A DNA stretch of 64,000 nucleotides from Priestia filamentosa (GTDB taxonomy: Bacteria > Bacillota > Bacilli > Bacillales > Bacillaceae_H): assembly GCF_900177535.1 (NCBI RefSeq), contig NZ_FXAJ01000001.1, positions 434,001 to 498,000 on the forward strand, read 5' to 3'. The translations under genes were made by a program, and so were the position numbers. Shown here in pieces: positions 8,885-17,628 of the stretch; the first letter of the stretch is position 1, and each line of letters opens with the position of its first letter. The notes below the pieces were generated by a model, which saw only the letters and a program-made list of their open reading frames with translations, ran no database searches and had not been told where the DNA came from.

Positions 8885-8953
8885 GTGCATAAAAGCCAAA
8901 AAAAAGCATAGGTTGTACTAATATTTTGCTCTTAGGCGAGGAGAAGTGAACAG

Positions 8954-9235
8954 ATGAGGCCTTTTTGGAATATGTTTGATACAACAATCATTACGATGGC
9001 GTGTTTACGCTTTATCTCAGGATTTATTGAGCTAACAGCAGCAGTACTTATTCTTTTTGGTAACGATGTCAAGAAAGCTCTTTTTATCAACAGTTTGTTA
9101 GCCTTAATTGGGCCGCTCATTATGTTGGCCTCTATTTCAATTGGTCTATTTTCCATCGCAGATCAGCTTTCATATGGAAAGTTTGTGTTTATTGGTCTTG
9201 GAGTAGCATTTATTTTTATTGGCATTTACAAATAG
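8954..9235 (+). CDS. yqhV: Small membrane protein YqhV (DUF2619)
   Basis: The 93-residue protein has three hydrophobic stretches (about 12-35, 42-65 and 72-92) and almost no soluble part, so it is an inner-membrane protein. It matches YqhV by position between efp and spoIIIAA and by length. No functional motif is visible. GCGAGGAGAAG precedes ATG 8954 at a suitable distance. It has its own short upstream region after the efp terminator. The sigma-E-type promoter of spoIIIA lies immediately downstream. Confidence 0.8.
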   Translation: MRPFWNMFDTTIITMACLRFISGFIELTAAVLILFGNDVKKALFINSLLALIGPLIMLASISIGLFSIADQLSYGKFVFIGLGVAFIFIGIYK

Positions 9236-9241
9236 CGTTCT

Positions 9242-9271
9242 GGCATTAAAATAGCCAAGCTTGCATACATT
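9242..9271 (+). promoter_or_regulatory. Sigma-E-type promoter of the spoIIIA operon
   Basis: GGCATTAA (-35) and CATACATT (-10) are separated by 14 bases. The -10 matches the sigma-E consensus CATACAnT exactly and the -35 differs at one position. The site lies 32 bases upstream of spoIIIAA, whose B. subtilis counterpart is a known mother-cell sigma-E gene. Confidence 0.8.
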
Positions 9272-9302
9272 GAAAATAACTAAGTAGGCGAGGGGATTAA
9301 GG

Positions 9303-10223
9303 ATGGAATCAGTTTTAAGCGTACTTCCTCAACATGTCGTAGAGCTCCTCAGGCGCTATATAGATGAAGATGTGCAAGAAATTCGGCTAAGAATTAACCG
9401 TCCTATTGAACTAATCAAAAAAGACGAGCCTATTTTTTATTCCGTACTACCCGTGAAAGAGGATTTCGCATATATGCTTAGTCAACTTAGTCAATCATCG
9501 ATGTACATGCTTGAAGAAGAGTTACAAAAGGGCTATATCACAATAAAAGGTGGACACCGCGTCGGACTAGCGGGGCGAGTCATTACTGAGAATGGCAAAG
9601 TAAAAGCAATTCGTGATATTACGTCATTAAACATTCGAATTGCACGCGAGAAAATTGGGATTGGAGAAAGTCTAATCGACAGTCTTTACAATCGTAAATG
9701 GTTAAATACAGTCATTATTGGAGCTCCTCAATCTGGGAAAACAACCATGCTAAGAGATCTTGCCCGTCTTGTTAGCACAGGAGTGGAAAGAAAAAGAATT
9801 CCTTCGCAAAAAGTGGGGATTGTAGATGAACGATCGGAAATTGCAGGCTGTCTTGACGGAGTGCCACAGCATACGTTTGGCCCTCGGGTTGATGTGCTTG
9901 ATGCCTGTCCAAAAGCAGAAGGAATGATGATGTTGATTCGTTCAATGAGTCCGAACGTTCTTATTGTAGATGAAGTTGGACGAGTAGAAGATACAGAGGC
10001 TATTTTGGAAGCTGTTCATGCAGGAGTTAGCTTAATTTTAACTGCTCATGGAAGCTCTGTTAAAGATATGGCAACAAGGCCTTCATTAAAAGCACTAATA
10101 GACGCTTGCATTATCGACCGTTTTGTACTTCTTTCAAATCGAAATGGACCTGGCACTGTCGAAGGGATTTTTCAGCAGGAAGTAAAACGAAAGAAAGATG
10201 GAATAGAAGGTGTAAGAAAATGA
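9303..10223 (+). CDS. spoIIIAA: Stage III sporulation ATPase SpoIIIAA
   Basis: The 306-residue protein is the ATPase of the SpoIIIA-SpoIIQ channel between mother cell and forespore. It resembles secretion ATPases of type II and IV systems. The Walker A motif GAPQSGKTT starts at about 140 and the Walker B-like IVDEVGR at about 221. The N-terminal 120 residues hold the family's adaptor domain. It is the first gene of the eight-gene operon, directly behind the sigma-E-type promoter. Its stop codon overlaps the spoIIIAB start (ATGA), so translation is likely coupled. Confidence 0.96.
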   Translation: MESVLSVLPQHVVELLRRYIDEDVQEIRLRINRPIELIKKDEPIFYSVLPVKEDFAYMLSQLSQSSMYMLEEELQKGYITIKGGHRVGLAGRVITENGKVKAIRDITSLNIRIAREKIGIGESLIDSLYNRKWLNTVIIGAPQSGKTTMLRDLARLVSTGVERKRIPSQKVGIVDERSEIAGCLDGVPQHTFGPRVDVLDACPKAEGMMMLIRSMSPNVLIVDEVGRVEDTEAILEAVHAGVSLILTAHGSSVKDMATRPSLKALIDACIIDRFVLLSNRNGPGTVEGIFQQEVKRKKDGIEGVRK

Positions 10224-10732
10224 AACTTTTTGGAGCTTTGTTTATTTTAGTTGCGACAACATGGTTTGGGTTTGATCTCGCAAAACAGCTCAATGCAAGA
10301 CCAAAACAGCTTCGCCAGCTTAAAAGTGCTCTAAGATCACTTGAGGCAGAAATTATGTATAGTCATCGTCCTCTACCACAGATTGCCCGTTTATTAACAG
10401 AACAAGTACCAAAACCAATCGCTTCCTTTTTTGATTCTTTTGCAACATATTTAGAAATGGGTCAAAAAAGTGCTGGAGAGGCTTGGCTGCTTAGTATAGA
10501 AGAAAATTGGCGTCTAACTGCTTTAAAGCAAGGGGAGAAAGAAGCTTTAAAACAATTTGGACAGACGCTCGGACAGCATGATCGGTATTCACAGCAAAAG
10601 CATATCGTGTTAACGCTTAACCATTTAGAGCGGGAGGAAGCAGATGCTGTTGACAGGCAAACGCGCTACGAGAAGATGGTGAAAAGCCTAGGGTTCCTAA
10701 CAGGGTTATTGTTAGTCATTTTATTACTGTAG
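10220..10732 (+). CDS. spoIIIAB: Stage III sporulation protein SpoIIIAB
   Basis: The 170-residue protein has an N-terminal membrane helix (about 3-20), a helical cytoplasmic body and a C-terminal membrane helix (about 152-170). This is the SpoIIIAB/GspF-like layout. In the channel it is thought to bridge the ATPase and the membrane platform. I chose ATG 10220, which overlaps the spoIIIAA stop; the longer frame upstream only overlaps spoIIIAA and lacks a proper start. It is followed after 20 bases by spoIIIAC. Confidence 0.93.
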   Translation: MKLFGALFILVATTWFGFDLAKQLNARPKQLRQLKSALRSLEAEIMYSHRPLPQIARLLTEQVPKPIASFFDSFATYLEMGQKSAGEAWLLSIEENWRLTALKQGEKEALKQFGQTLGQHDRYSQQKHIVLTLNHLEREEADAVDRQTRYEKMVKSLGFLTGLLLVILLL

Positions 10733-10752
10733 CTGTAGGAGGATGAAACAAA

Positions 10753-10959
10753 ATGGGGGTAGACATCAATACCATTTTTCAAATTGCCGGAGTAGGCATT
10801 ATCGTTGCTTTTTTAGTAACCGTTCTAGAACAAATGGGCAAAAAAGATTTTGCAAACTGGGTTACGCTCATTGGTTTTATTTATATTTTGTTTATGGTCG
10901 CGTCAATTGTACAAGACTTGTTTCAAAAAATTAAGTCTGTATTCCTTTTTCAAGGCTAA
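10753..10959 (+). CDS. spoIIIAC: Stage III sporulation protein SpoIIIAC
   Basis: The 68-residue protein consists of two membrane helices (about 6-26 and 35-58) with a short cytoplasmic turn containing GKKDFANW. Length and sequence pattern match SpoIIIAC, a small membrane component of the feeding-tube channel. GTAGGAGGATG lies before ATG 10753. A frame beginning 10 bases earlier overlaps it in another register and is a shadow. Confidence 0.95.
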   Translation: MGVDINTIFQIAGVGIIVAFLVTVLEQMGKKDFANWVTLIGFIYILFMVASIVQDLFQKIKSVFLFQG

Positions 10960-10980
10960 AGGAGGTGATGGGAGATTGAA

Positions 10981-11367
10981 ATGATCCAAATTGTTGGCCT
11001 TGGTTTAATTGCCACGTTTTTAACGATTATTTTAAAAGAACAAAAATCCTCCATCGCTTTTCTTCTTGTTGTATTTGTTGGCTGCGTTATTTTTTTGTTT
11101 CTCGTTGATAAAATCAGCGAAATTATTGGAATGGTTGAAGTCCTTTCGCGTCAAGCCGGGGTCAATGTCATATACGTAGAAACTATTTTAAAGATTATTG
11201 GGATTGCTTATATTGCTGAATTTGGTGCTCAAATTACGAAAGATGCTGGACAAGGTTCCATTGCTTCAAAAATCGAGTTAGGAGGGAAAATCCTCATTTT
11301 ATCAATGGCAATACCAATCTTAACGGTTGTGATTGAAACCATTATTTCAATGTTGCCCACAACATAA
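10981..11367 (+). CDS. spoIIIAD: Stage III sporulation protein SpoIIIAD
   Basis: The 128-residue protein has four membrane segments and the highly conserved stretch ETILKIIGIAYIAEFGAQ near 60-78, followed by KDAGQGSIASKIE. It is a membrane component of the SpoIIIA complex, related in its helices to SpoIIIAC. ATG 10981 has GGGAG 6 bases upstream. A stronger AAGGAGGTGAT further upstream would also fit an in-frame ATT at 10975, which would add two residues. B. subtilis SpoIIIAD is slightly longer at this end, so the start is not certain. Confidence 0.93.
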   Translation: MIQIVGLGLIATFLTIILKEQKSSIAFLLVVFVGCVIFLFLVDKISEIIGMVEVLSRQAGVNVIYVETILKIIGIAYIAEFGAQITKDAGQGSIASKIELGGKILILSMAIPILTVVIETIISMLPTT

Positions 11368-11390
11368 TGAATGAGGATTGAGGTGCGCAC

Positions 11391-12563
11391 ATGAAAAAGA
11401 AAAAAAGCTTATTTTGTTTAGTATTGCTGCTTTTTCTTTTTTTTCTACCTGACAGTGTACAAGCTTTTCCAAGTGCTGATGAAATGGTAGATGAACAGGT
11501 GGATCAGCTTGGCATTGATGAGATAAAAGGATTTTGGAATAATATCATGACAGAGTATGGTGGTTTTTTACCGGAAAGTCAGAAAGGAAGTCTTGTCGAG
11601 TTTTTGAAAGGAGACAAAGAACTTTCGCTAGAGGAGTGGTTGAAAGGGCTTATGAAGTTCTTTCTTCACGAAATTATTGCAAATGGAAAACTCCTCGGTA
11701 CGCTTATTATGCTAACAATCTTTTGCGTATTCCTCCAGAATCTTCAGAATGCATTTGAGAAAACAACCGTTAGTAAAGTAGCTTATGCACTTGTTTATCT
11801 TGTGCTTATTGTCATTGCTTTAAATAGCTTCCACATTGCTATCTCATATGCCACGGAAGCCATACAGACGATGATTCATTTTATTATCGCGCTTATTCCT
11901 CTTCTTCTAGCTCTTATGGCTTCTTCGGGAGGCGTGATGTCAGCTGCTTTTTTTCATCCGGTTATTATTTTTCTTATGAACACAAGCGGATTGCTTATTC
12001 AGTATGTTGTAATGCCGCTTTTATTTCTTTCTGCACTGTTAAGCATTGTAAGTACAATTTCAGAACAATACAAAGTGACACAGCTTGCTCAGCTTATGAG
12101 AAATGTGAGCATTGGAGTTCTTGGGGGGTTTCTCACTATTTTTTTAGGCGTTATTTCTGTTCAGGGGACAAGCTCGGCTGTAGCAGATGGAATTACTGTG
12201 AGAACCGCAAAATTTATTACAGGAAACTTTGTTCCTGTTGTAGGACGGATGTTTACAGATGCAACAGATACAGTATTAAGTGCCTCTCTACTATTGAAAA
12301 ATACGGTGGGCCTTGTTGGAGTAGCGATTTTACTTTTTATTACAGCTTTTCCTGCTCTTAAACTCCTTTCAATTGCGATTATTTACAAGCTTGCTGCAGC
12401 TCTGATCCAGCCTGTTGGAGGAGGACCAATCATCTCCTGTTTGAGCATTATTAGCAGAAGCGTTATTTATATTTTTGCTGCTCTTGCTGTTGTTTCTTTA
12501 ATGTTTTTCTTATGTATTACGCTTGTTATTACTGCAAGTAATATTACGATGATGGTCAGATAA
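11391..12563 (+). CDS. spoIIIAE: Stage III sporulation protein SpoIIIAE
   Basis: The 390-residue polytopic protein starts with a basic stretch (MKKKKS) and a hydrophobic signal sequence ending near AFPSADE at 25-32. A short extracytoplasmic helical region follows, then six or more membrane helices from about 95 to 385. It is the large membrane subunit of the SpoIIIA channel. The spacing to spoIIIAD (23 bases) and spoIIIAF is tight. Length and membrane profile fit the family. Confidence 0.95.
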   Translation: MKKKKSLFCLVLLLFLFFLPDSVQAFPSADEMVDEQVDQLGIDEIKGFWNNIMTEYGGFLPESQKGSLVEFLKGDKELSLEEWLKGLMKFFLHEIIANGKLLGTLIMLTIFCVFLQNLQNAFEKTTVSKVAYALVYLVLIVIALNSFHIAISYATEAIQTMIHFIIALIPLLLALMASSGGVMSAAFFHPVIIFLMNTSGLLIQYVVMPLLFLSALLSIVSTISEQYKVTQLAQLMRNVSIGVLGGFLTIFLGVISVQGTSSAVADGITVRTAKFITGNFVPVVGRMFTDATDTVLSASLLLKNTVGLVGVAILLFITAFPALKLLSIAIIYKLAAALIQPVGGGPIISCLSIISRSVIYIFAALAVVSLMFFLCITLVITASNITMMVR

Positions 12564-12574
12564 GGAGGGTGTTG

Positions 12575-13210
12575 ATGGGAGCGTTAACAGAATGGGTTAC
12601 AAATATTATTCTGTTTATCTTGCTTGCTACCATTATTGATTTACTGTTACCAAGCTCATCTATGCAGAAGTACGCAAAGATGGTTATTGGTCTACTTCTT
12701 ATGCTTATTATTTTGACACCTGTTTTCAGCATATTCAAAGTGAACGTTGATAAACTGTTTACCGCCATTAACTCTTCTTCTATCTCTCAAGAAAACTCTT
12801 CAAAAAATTTGCTAGATTTAAAGAAAAAAGAAATACAAGCGTCACAAGATGCATATATTTTAGAACAGATGGCTGTCCAACTAGAAGAGGGAGTAAAAGA
12901 GGAGTTGGTGAAGGAGTATGGAGTAGAAGTTTCAGGCGTAGAAGTTCATATGAAAGACGAGAAAGGTGAAAAAAGTTTTGAAAATATTAGTTCCATCTCT
13001 CTGTCTGTTCAGCCAAAGGAGAATAAGCATACAGCATCAGTCTCAGACGTTGAAGTTGTTTCCATTAATACGTCGGAACCTATTAAAAAAGAGAAAACAG
13101 AAAACGACGAGAAGCTAAAGAAGGTGCAAAGTTTTCTTTCTAAAAAATGGGATATGGATAAAAAACAAATTATAGTCACAATGGGAGGAGGAGAAGCAGA
13201 TGAGCGATAA
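12575..13210 (+). CDS. spoIIIAF: Stage III sporulation protein SpoIIIAF
   Basis: The 211-residue protein has two N-terminal membrane helices (about 7-25 and 35-55) and a long charged domain facing the intermembrane space. AAGGAGG ends 6 bases before ATG 12575, which decides the start over an in-frame GTG two codons upstream. SpoIIIAF is thought to form one of the rings of the SpoIIIA channel. Its last 11 bases overlap spoIIIAG. Confidence 0.93.
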   Translation: MGALTEWVTNIILFILLATIIDLLLPSSSMQKYAKMVIGLLLMLIILTPVFSIFKVNVDKLFTAINSSSISQENSSKNLLDLKKKEIQASQDAYILEQMAVQLEEGVKEELVKEYGVEVSGVEVHMKDEKGEKSFENISSISLSVQPKENKHTASVSDVEVVSINTSEPIKKEKTENDEKLKKVQSFLSKKWDMDKKQIIVTMGGGEADER

Positions 13211-13865
13211 GGAGAGCAACAAGAAAAAGAGCTTCTTAGCGAGACTATCTTCTTCAGATCCACCTAAGAAAAACCGCAAGCTTGCATATGTGATTTTACT
13301 TTTGGCCGCTGGAGTTTTTGTCATGCTCTATGGGAATTTTCAAAGCTCAACAGCAAAACCAGACGCCGTTGAAACGAAAAGCTCAGGAGATAGCCAGCAA
13401 GAAAAAGAGGAAGTAGAAACGTTTGGAAGTGGAAAAGAAAAGCAGGCTAGAACAATTTCAGACTATGAAAAAAAATATGAAGCAGAACTTACAGATGTGC
13501 TAGAAAGTATGATTGGCGTTGATAATGTGCAAGTATTTGTAAATGTTGATGCAACAGAAGAGAAAGTTTATGAGCATAACACAGTAAACCAAAGTCAAAC
13601 AACAGAAGAAAATGACCGTGAAGGCGGTACAAGGAATATTGAAGATAACTCAGTGGATCAACAGCTCGTTATTGTTCGTAACGGTGATAAAGAACAGCCC
13701 GTTGTTGTAAAAACACTAAAACCTGATATTAGGGGCGTTCTTGTCGTTGCGAAGGGAGCTGATAATATAAAAGTGAAAAAGTCGGTTGTGGACGCAGTTA
13801 CGAGAGTACTCGATGTTCCAAGTCATCGCGTGGCAGTCACGCCTAAAAAGACGAAGGGGGATTAA
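13200..13865 (+). CDS. spoIIIAG: Stage III sporulation protein SpoIIIAG
   Basis: The 221-residue protein has a cytoplasmic basic N-terminus, one membrane helix (about 27-45), a polar linker and a C-terminal ring-building domain (about 90-215). In B. subtilis, SpoIIIAG forms a large ring between the two sporulation membranes. GGGAGGAGG precedes ATG 13200, and the gene overlaps spoIIIAF by 11 bases. The linker with repeated E, Q and K is low-complexity, as is usual for the family. Confidence 0.94.
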   Translation: MSDKESNKKKSFLARLSSSDPPKKNRKLAYVILLLAAGVFVMLYGNFQSSTAKPDAVETKSSGDSQQEKEEVETFGSGKEKQARTISDYEKKYEAELTDVLESMIGVDNVQVFVNVDATEEKVYEHNTVNQSQTTEENDREGGTRNIEDNSVDQQLVIVRNGDKEQPVVVKTLKPDIRGVLVVAKGADNIKVKKSVVDAVTRVLDVPSHRVAVTPKKTKGD

Positions 13866-13870
13866 ATTTT

Positions 13871-14449
13871 ATGTTGCTGAAAAAACAAACCGTTTGGTTA
13901 TTAACAATGCTTAGCTTAGTTGTTGTTTTATCTGTTTATTATATTACGTCTCCAAGCCCACAGAGTGATAACGTCGCTTTTACAGATAAAGAAGAAAGTA
14001 AAGAAAAAGAAAGTGCAAAGCAAACGGATAAAGAAACAGAGCAAAAGGCAGCTTCAACAACAGAGAAAAACGGTGAAACAGTTGTCTCAACCGTGGAAAA
14101 CGAAGACCAATTTTTGGCGATGCGCATGCAAATTACAGACGAGAGAAGTAAAGAAATTGAGAAACTTGAGGACGTTGTTGCATCAAATGAGGCTTCAGTA
14201 GAAGAGAAAAGTGAAGCAAAAGACAAAGTAGAAGAACTTTCAAAACTCAATGAAAAAGAGCAAACAATTGAAACATTAATCAAAGAAAAAGGGTATGATG
14301 ATGCCCTTGTACGCGCTGAAGATAATGGGGTACGTATCGTTGTGAAATCAAAAGAAGATAGCAAAAAACAAGCAAATGAAATTATGAATATCGTGACGCA
14401 AGAAATTGGAGCTAAGAAAGTAGCGGTAGAATTTGAGCCTGTTAAATAA
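13871..14449 (+). CDS. spoIIIAH: Stage III sporulation protein SpoIIIAH
   Basis: The 192-residue protein has one N-terminal membrane helix (about 7-25), a very K/E/S-rich linker and a C-terminal ring-building domain (about 80-190) of the YscJ/FliF type. SpoIIIAH docks with forespore SpoIIQ across the septum. It is the last gene of the spoIIIA operon and is followed by a strong terminator. The lysine and glutamate bias of the linker explains the long open antisense frame opposite it. Confidence 0.95.
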   Translation: MLLKKQTVWLLTMLSLVVVLSVYYITSPSPQSDNVAFTDKEESKEKESAKQTDKETEQKAASTTEKNGETVVSTVENEDQFLAMRMQITDERSKEIEKLEDVVASNEASVEEKSEAKDKVEELSKLNEKEQTIETLIKEKGYDDALVRAEDNGVRIVVKSKEDSKKQANEIMNIVTQEIGAKKVAVEFEPVK

Positions 14450-14455
14450 TGAAAT

Positions 14456-14487
14456 AAAAAAAAGGCGACTTCTGTCGCCTTTTTTTT
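14456..14487 (+). terminator. Intrinsic terminator of the spoIIIA operon
   Basis: GGCGAC and GTCGCC pair around a TTCT loop. They are extended by an eight-base A run on the left and a T run on the right. Confidence 0.92.
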
Positions 14488-14562
14488 ATTTGAACTTATT
14501 TTGCATCCGAAGCAAGACTGAAATATAATAGTTAATGATAACACTAGGTAATAACTAGTACA

Positions 14563-14591
14563 TTGTCAAAGAAAAGAAGTTTACTTAAAAT
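14563..14591 (+). promoter_or_regulatory. Candidate accBC promoter
   Basis: TTGTCA and TAAAAT are separated by 17 bases, about 100 bases upstream of accB. Both hexamers are close to the sigma-A consensus. Confidence 0.55.
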
Positions 14592-14693
14592 AGAAAAGGA
14601 CGGTTGTCCAAAGCATACAGCTGTTGAAATTTTAAGGACAGTTAGCGTATGATGTTAAGTATTCACTAGTCGATGAAATGGAGTGTAAAAGAG

Positions 14694-15185
14694 ATGTTAA
14701 AAATTCAAGAGATTCGCGAAATTATTCGCCTTGTTGATCAGTCATCTATCGAAGAATTTATGTACGAGCATGAAGGGTCAAAAATTAAGTTAAAAAAGAA
14801 GGGTGCTCTTGCAGCGCAACAGAAAGTAGTTATTCAAGAACAGCCTGTTCAACAAATACCGGCTCAGCCATCAGTGCAGCCTGTTGTGCAACAAAATGAA
14901 CCACAACAACCGGTACATACAGAAGAGAAAAAAGAAGAGAGCAACCTTCATAAAATTACATCACCGATGGTTGGAACTTTTTATAATTCTTCTTCGCCAG
15001 AAGCAGGTCCATATGTTCAAACAGGAACCAAAGTTAAACAAGATAGCGTAGTTTGTATTGTGGAAGCGATGAAACTATTCAACGAAATTGAGGCTGAAGT
15101 AACAGGTGAAATCGTTGAAATACTTGTTGAAAATGGTCAGCTTGTAGAATATGGTCAACCACTTTTCTTAGTTAAACCAGAATAA
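14694..15185 (+). CDS. accB: Biotin carboxyl carrier protein of acetyl-CoA carboxylase
   Basis: The 163-residue protein carries biotin for malonyl-CoA synthesis. It has an N-terminal helical domain (1-40), a Q/P-rich flexible linker (about 45-80) and a C-terminal biotinyl domain. The biotinylated lysine is K127 in EAMKL. I chose ATG 14694 by homology to B. subtilis AccB and because TGGAG lies upstream; a TTG-like extension of seven codons is unlikely. It is followed after 13 bases by accC. Confidence 0.96.
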   Translation: MLKIQEIREIIRLVDQSSIEEFMYEHEGSKIKLKKKGALAAQQKVVIQEQPVQQIPAQPSVQPVVQQNEPQQPVHTEEKKEESNLHKITSPMVGTFYNSSSPEAGPYVQTGTKVKQDSVVCIVEAMKLFNEIEAEVTGEIVEILVENGQLVEYGQPLFLVKPE

Positions 15186-15198
15186 AGGGAGATCAATT

Positions 15199-16554
15199 AT
15201 GATAAAAAAATTGCTTATTGCGAACCGCGGAGAAATTGCTGTAAGGATTATCCGCGCATGTAAAGAATTAAATATCGAGTCTGTTGCGATTTATTCAGAA
15301 GCAGATAAAGAGTCACTGCACGTTCGTCTTGCTGATGAAGCATATTGTGTAGGTCCTACCGCTTCAAAAGACAGCTACTTAAATTTCACAAACATCATGG
15401 GTGTTGCAATGCTTACAGGATGTGATGCGATTCACCCTGGTTACGGATTTTTATCTGAGAACGCTGACTTTGCTGAGCTTTGTCGTGAGTGTAACGTAAC
15501 GTTTGTTGGACCAACATCAGAGTCCATTTCAAAAATGGGTACAAAAGATGTGGCAAGAGAAACAATGCGTGAAGCAGGTGTACCGATTGTACCTGGATCT
15601 CAAGGAATTATTGAAAGTGTGGAAGATGCAGTTACAATTGCAGAGGAAATTGGGTATCCTGTAATTATTAAAGCAACAGCAGGCGGAGGCGGAAAAGGAA
15701 TCCGTGTTGCGCGTGACGAATCTTCTTTAAGAAAAGGTGTAGAGATTACACAGCAAGAAGCCGCAACAGCATTTGGAAACCCAGGGGTTTATTTAGAAAA
15801 GTATATCGAAGACTTCCGCCACGTTGAAATCCAAGTGTTGGCAGATGAATTTGGTAATACCATTCACCTTGGTGAACGTGATTGCAGTATTCAGCGCCGT
15901 CTTCAAAAATTAGTTGAAGAAACGCCTTCTCCAGCCCTTGATGGAGAAATGCGTGCGAAAATGGGAGAAGCTGCTGTTAAAGCAGCACAGGCTGTTCAAT
16001 ATAGAGGGGCTGGAACAGTGGAATTTATCTATGACTACCGTGAAAGAAAGTTCTATTTCATGGAAATGAACACGCGTATCCAAGTTGAACATCCTGTGAC
16101 AGAAATGGTAACAGGTATTGACTTAATTAAAGAGCAAATCAAGGTGGCAAACCATGAAAAGCTCTCGTATACGCAAGAGGACGTTACTTTTTCTGGATGG
16201 GCAATTGAGTGCCGTATCAATGCTGAAAATCCAGCGAAAAACTTCATGCCATCTCCAGGGGAAATCAATATGTATCTTCCTCCAGGCGGCTTTGGCGTTC
16301 GTGTTGATTCTGCGGTATACTCAGGGTATAAAATTCCGCCTTTCTACGATTCAATGATTGCTAAATTAATTGTTCACGCTCCAACGCGCGAAGAAGCTGT
16401 TGCAAGAATGAGAAGAGCTCTAAGCGAGTTTGTTATTGAAGGCGTAGATACAACAATTCCGTTTCATTTAAATTTATTTCAACATGAGAAATTCATTGAA
16501 GGGGAATTTAATACGAAGTTTCTAGAAGAACATGAGGTAATGAAAAGTAAGTAA
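15199..16554 (+). CDS. accC: Biotin carboxylase subunit of acetyl-CoA carboxylase
   Basis: The 451-residue enzyme carboxylates the biotin on AccB using ATP and bicarbonate. It has the pre-ATP-grasp domain (1-115), the ATP-grasp domain with glycine loop GGGGKG near 162, and the C-terminal biotin carboxylase domain. The catalytic motif [10 protein letters not shown] near 288-297 is intact. It is co-transcribed with accB. The carboxyltransferase genes accA and accD are not in this window. It could also serve the propionyl-type carboxyltransferase at 54.2 kb, but that is speculation. Confidence 0.97.
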   Translation: MIKKLLIANRGEIAVRIIRACKELNIESVAIYSEADKESLHVRLADEAYCVGPTASKDSYLNFTNIMGVAMLTGCDAIHPGYGFLSENADFAELCRECNVTFVGPTSESISKMGTKDVARETMREAGVPIVPGSQGIIESVEDAVTIAEEIGYPVIIKATAGGGGKGIRVARDESSLRKGVEITQQEAATAFGNPGVYLEKYIEDFRHVEIQVLADEFGNTIHLGERDCSIQRRLQKLVEETPSPALDGEMRAKMGEAAVKAAQAVQYRGAGTVEFIYDYRERKFYFMEMNTRIQVEHPVTEMVTGIDLIKEQIKVANHEKLSYTQEDVTFSGWAIECRINAENPAKNFMPSPGEINMYLPPGGFGVRVDSAVYSGYKIPPFYDSMIAKLIVHAPTREEAVARMRRALSEFVIEGVDTTIPFHLNLFQHEKFIEGEFNTKFLEEHEVMKSK

Positions 16555-16574
16555 TTCTCAAGGAGGAATAGCCT

Positions 16575-16979
16575 ATGAACGAAAATCATGTGTTAGATAT
16601 GGGAGAAAATGAAAATGCGTTAGGGAAAGTAGAAATCGCTCCTGAAGTGATTGAAGTTATCGCAGGTATTGCCGCATCTGAAGTAGCAGGCGTTGGCCAA
16701 ATGCGCGGAAACTTTGCGTCTGGCGTTGTTGAGAAGCTTGGGAAAAAGAATCACGGCAAAGGCGTCAAAGTAGAGCTTAGTGAAGAAGGCATTAAAATTG
16801 ATGTGTTCTGCTCTATGAACTATGGCGTTTCTATTCCAACGGTTGCAAGTCAAGTTCAAGATAACATTCGAGAAGCGTTGAAAAATATGACAGCACTCGA
16901 ATTAGCAGAAGTTAACGTTCATATCGTGGGCGTCATCTTTGAATCTCCTCAAAAGGAAGAAGAGATTGATTCTATCTAA
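16575..16979 (+). CDS. yqhY: Asp23/Gls24 family envelope-stress protein YqhY
   Basis: The 134-residue Asp23-family protein has the typical core IEVIAGIAASEVAGV near 27-41 and IPTVASQVQDNIREAL near 87-102. In B. subtilis, yqhY follows accBC, and its loss disturbs acetyl-CoA carboxylase control. Its position here is the same, 20 bases after accC behind a strong AAGGAGGA site. It is probably co-transcribed with accBC and ends at a terminator. Confidence 0.9.
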   Translation: MNENHVLDMGENENALGKVEIAPEVIEVIAGIAASEVAGVGQMRGNFASGVVEKLGKKNHGKGVKVELSEEGIKIDVFCSMNYGVSIPTVASQVQDNIREALKNMTALELAEVNVHIVGVIFESPQKEEEIDSI

Positions 16980-16986
16980 TGAAGGG

Positions 16987-17015
16987 GCTGCTCTTATAAT
17001 AAGAGCAGCTTTTTT
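16987..17015 (+). terminator. Intrinsic terminator after yqhY
   Basis: GCTGCTCTTA and its complement form a 10-bp stem with a 3-base loop, followed by six T. Confidence 0.92.
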
Positions 17016-17110
17016 GCGAGTTTCTTTCTTGTTGTTTCCAATTCTTATTTCTGTGAAGATTCGGAAAATAACAATACGTGGATACGTTATGTACTCGCAG
17101 TAGGAAACTA

Positions 17111-17119
17111 TGCTATTAT
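17111..17119 (+). promoter_or_regulatory. Possible extended -10 promoter of nusB
   Basis: TGCTATTAT has the extended -10 form TGnTATnAT about 45 bases upstream of nusB. The -35 region at 17 bases is poor, so this is a tentative call. Confidence 0.35.
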
Positions 17120-17164
17120 CAGGATATGATAATTGGATAAGTTAAAAAAGGAGTATACCTATTT

Positions 17165-17554
17165 ATGAAAAGACGTACAGCAAGGGAAAAAGCGCTTCAA
17201 GCTCTTTTTCAATGTGAGATTGGCCAAAGTAGCCCAGAAGAAGCTATTGACAATGTAGTAGAAGAGGAAGCGGTTGATGCGTTTTTACGTCAGCTTGTTC
17301 TTGGCGTGTCAGAAAACAAAGAAGAGATTGACAGCTTGATTAGCGCAAACCTTGAAAAATGGACGCTAGATCGTCTAGCGAACGTTGACCGTATTATTTT
17401 AAGACTTGCGGTTTATGAAATGAAATATGAAGAAGACATTCCCCAAAATGTAAGCATTAATGAAGCCATCGAACTTGCAAAGACGTTTGGCGATGATCAA
17501 TCAGGTCGTTTTATCAATGGCGTATTATCTAAAATCTCAGCATCAAATAGTTAA
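17165..17554 (+). CDS. nusB: Transcription antitermination factor NusB
   Basis: The 129-residue all-helical protein begins with the family pattern [14 protein letters not shown] and ends with [14 protein letters not shown], both diagnostic. NusB pairs with NusE (ribosomal protein S10) and binds boxA RNA to prevent early termination in rRNA operons. It is preceded by an AAAGGAG site. The neighbour folD follows after 74 bases, as in B. subtilis. Confidence 0.96.
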   Translation: MKRRTAREKALQALFQCEIGQSSPEEAIDNVVEEEAVDAFLRQLVLGVSENKEEIDSLISANLEKWTLDRLANVDRIILRLAVYEMKYEEDIPQNVSINEAIELAKTFGDDQSGRFINGVLSKISASNS

Positions 17555-17628
17555 AGATCTTTTATAAAAGATTTAAAATAAAGTTATAAAACAACATACA
17601 GAGATGACAGAGAAGGAGAGAATGATCA

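Noticed and set aside
13939-14544. 201-residue minus-strand open frame opposite spoIIIAH
   Set aside because: It mirrors the K/E/S-rich spoIIIAH linker, giving an S/F-rich low-complexity product without a ribosome site or family. It is a shadow of the real gene.
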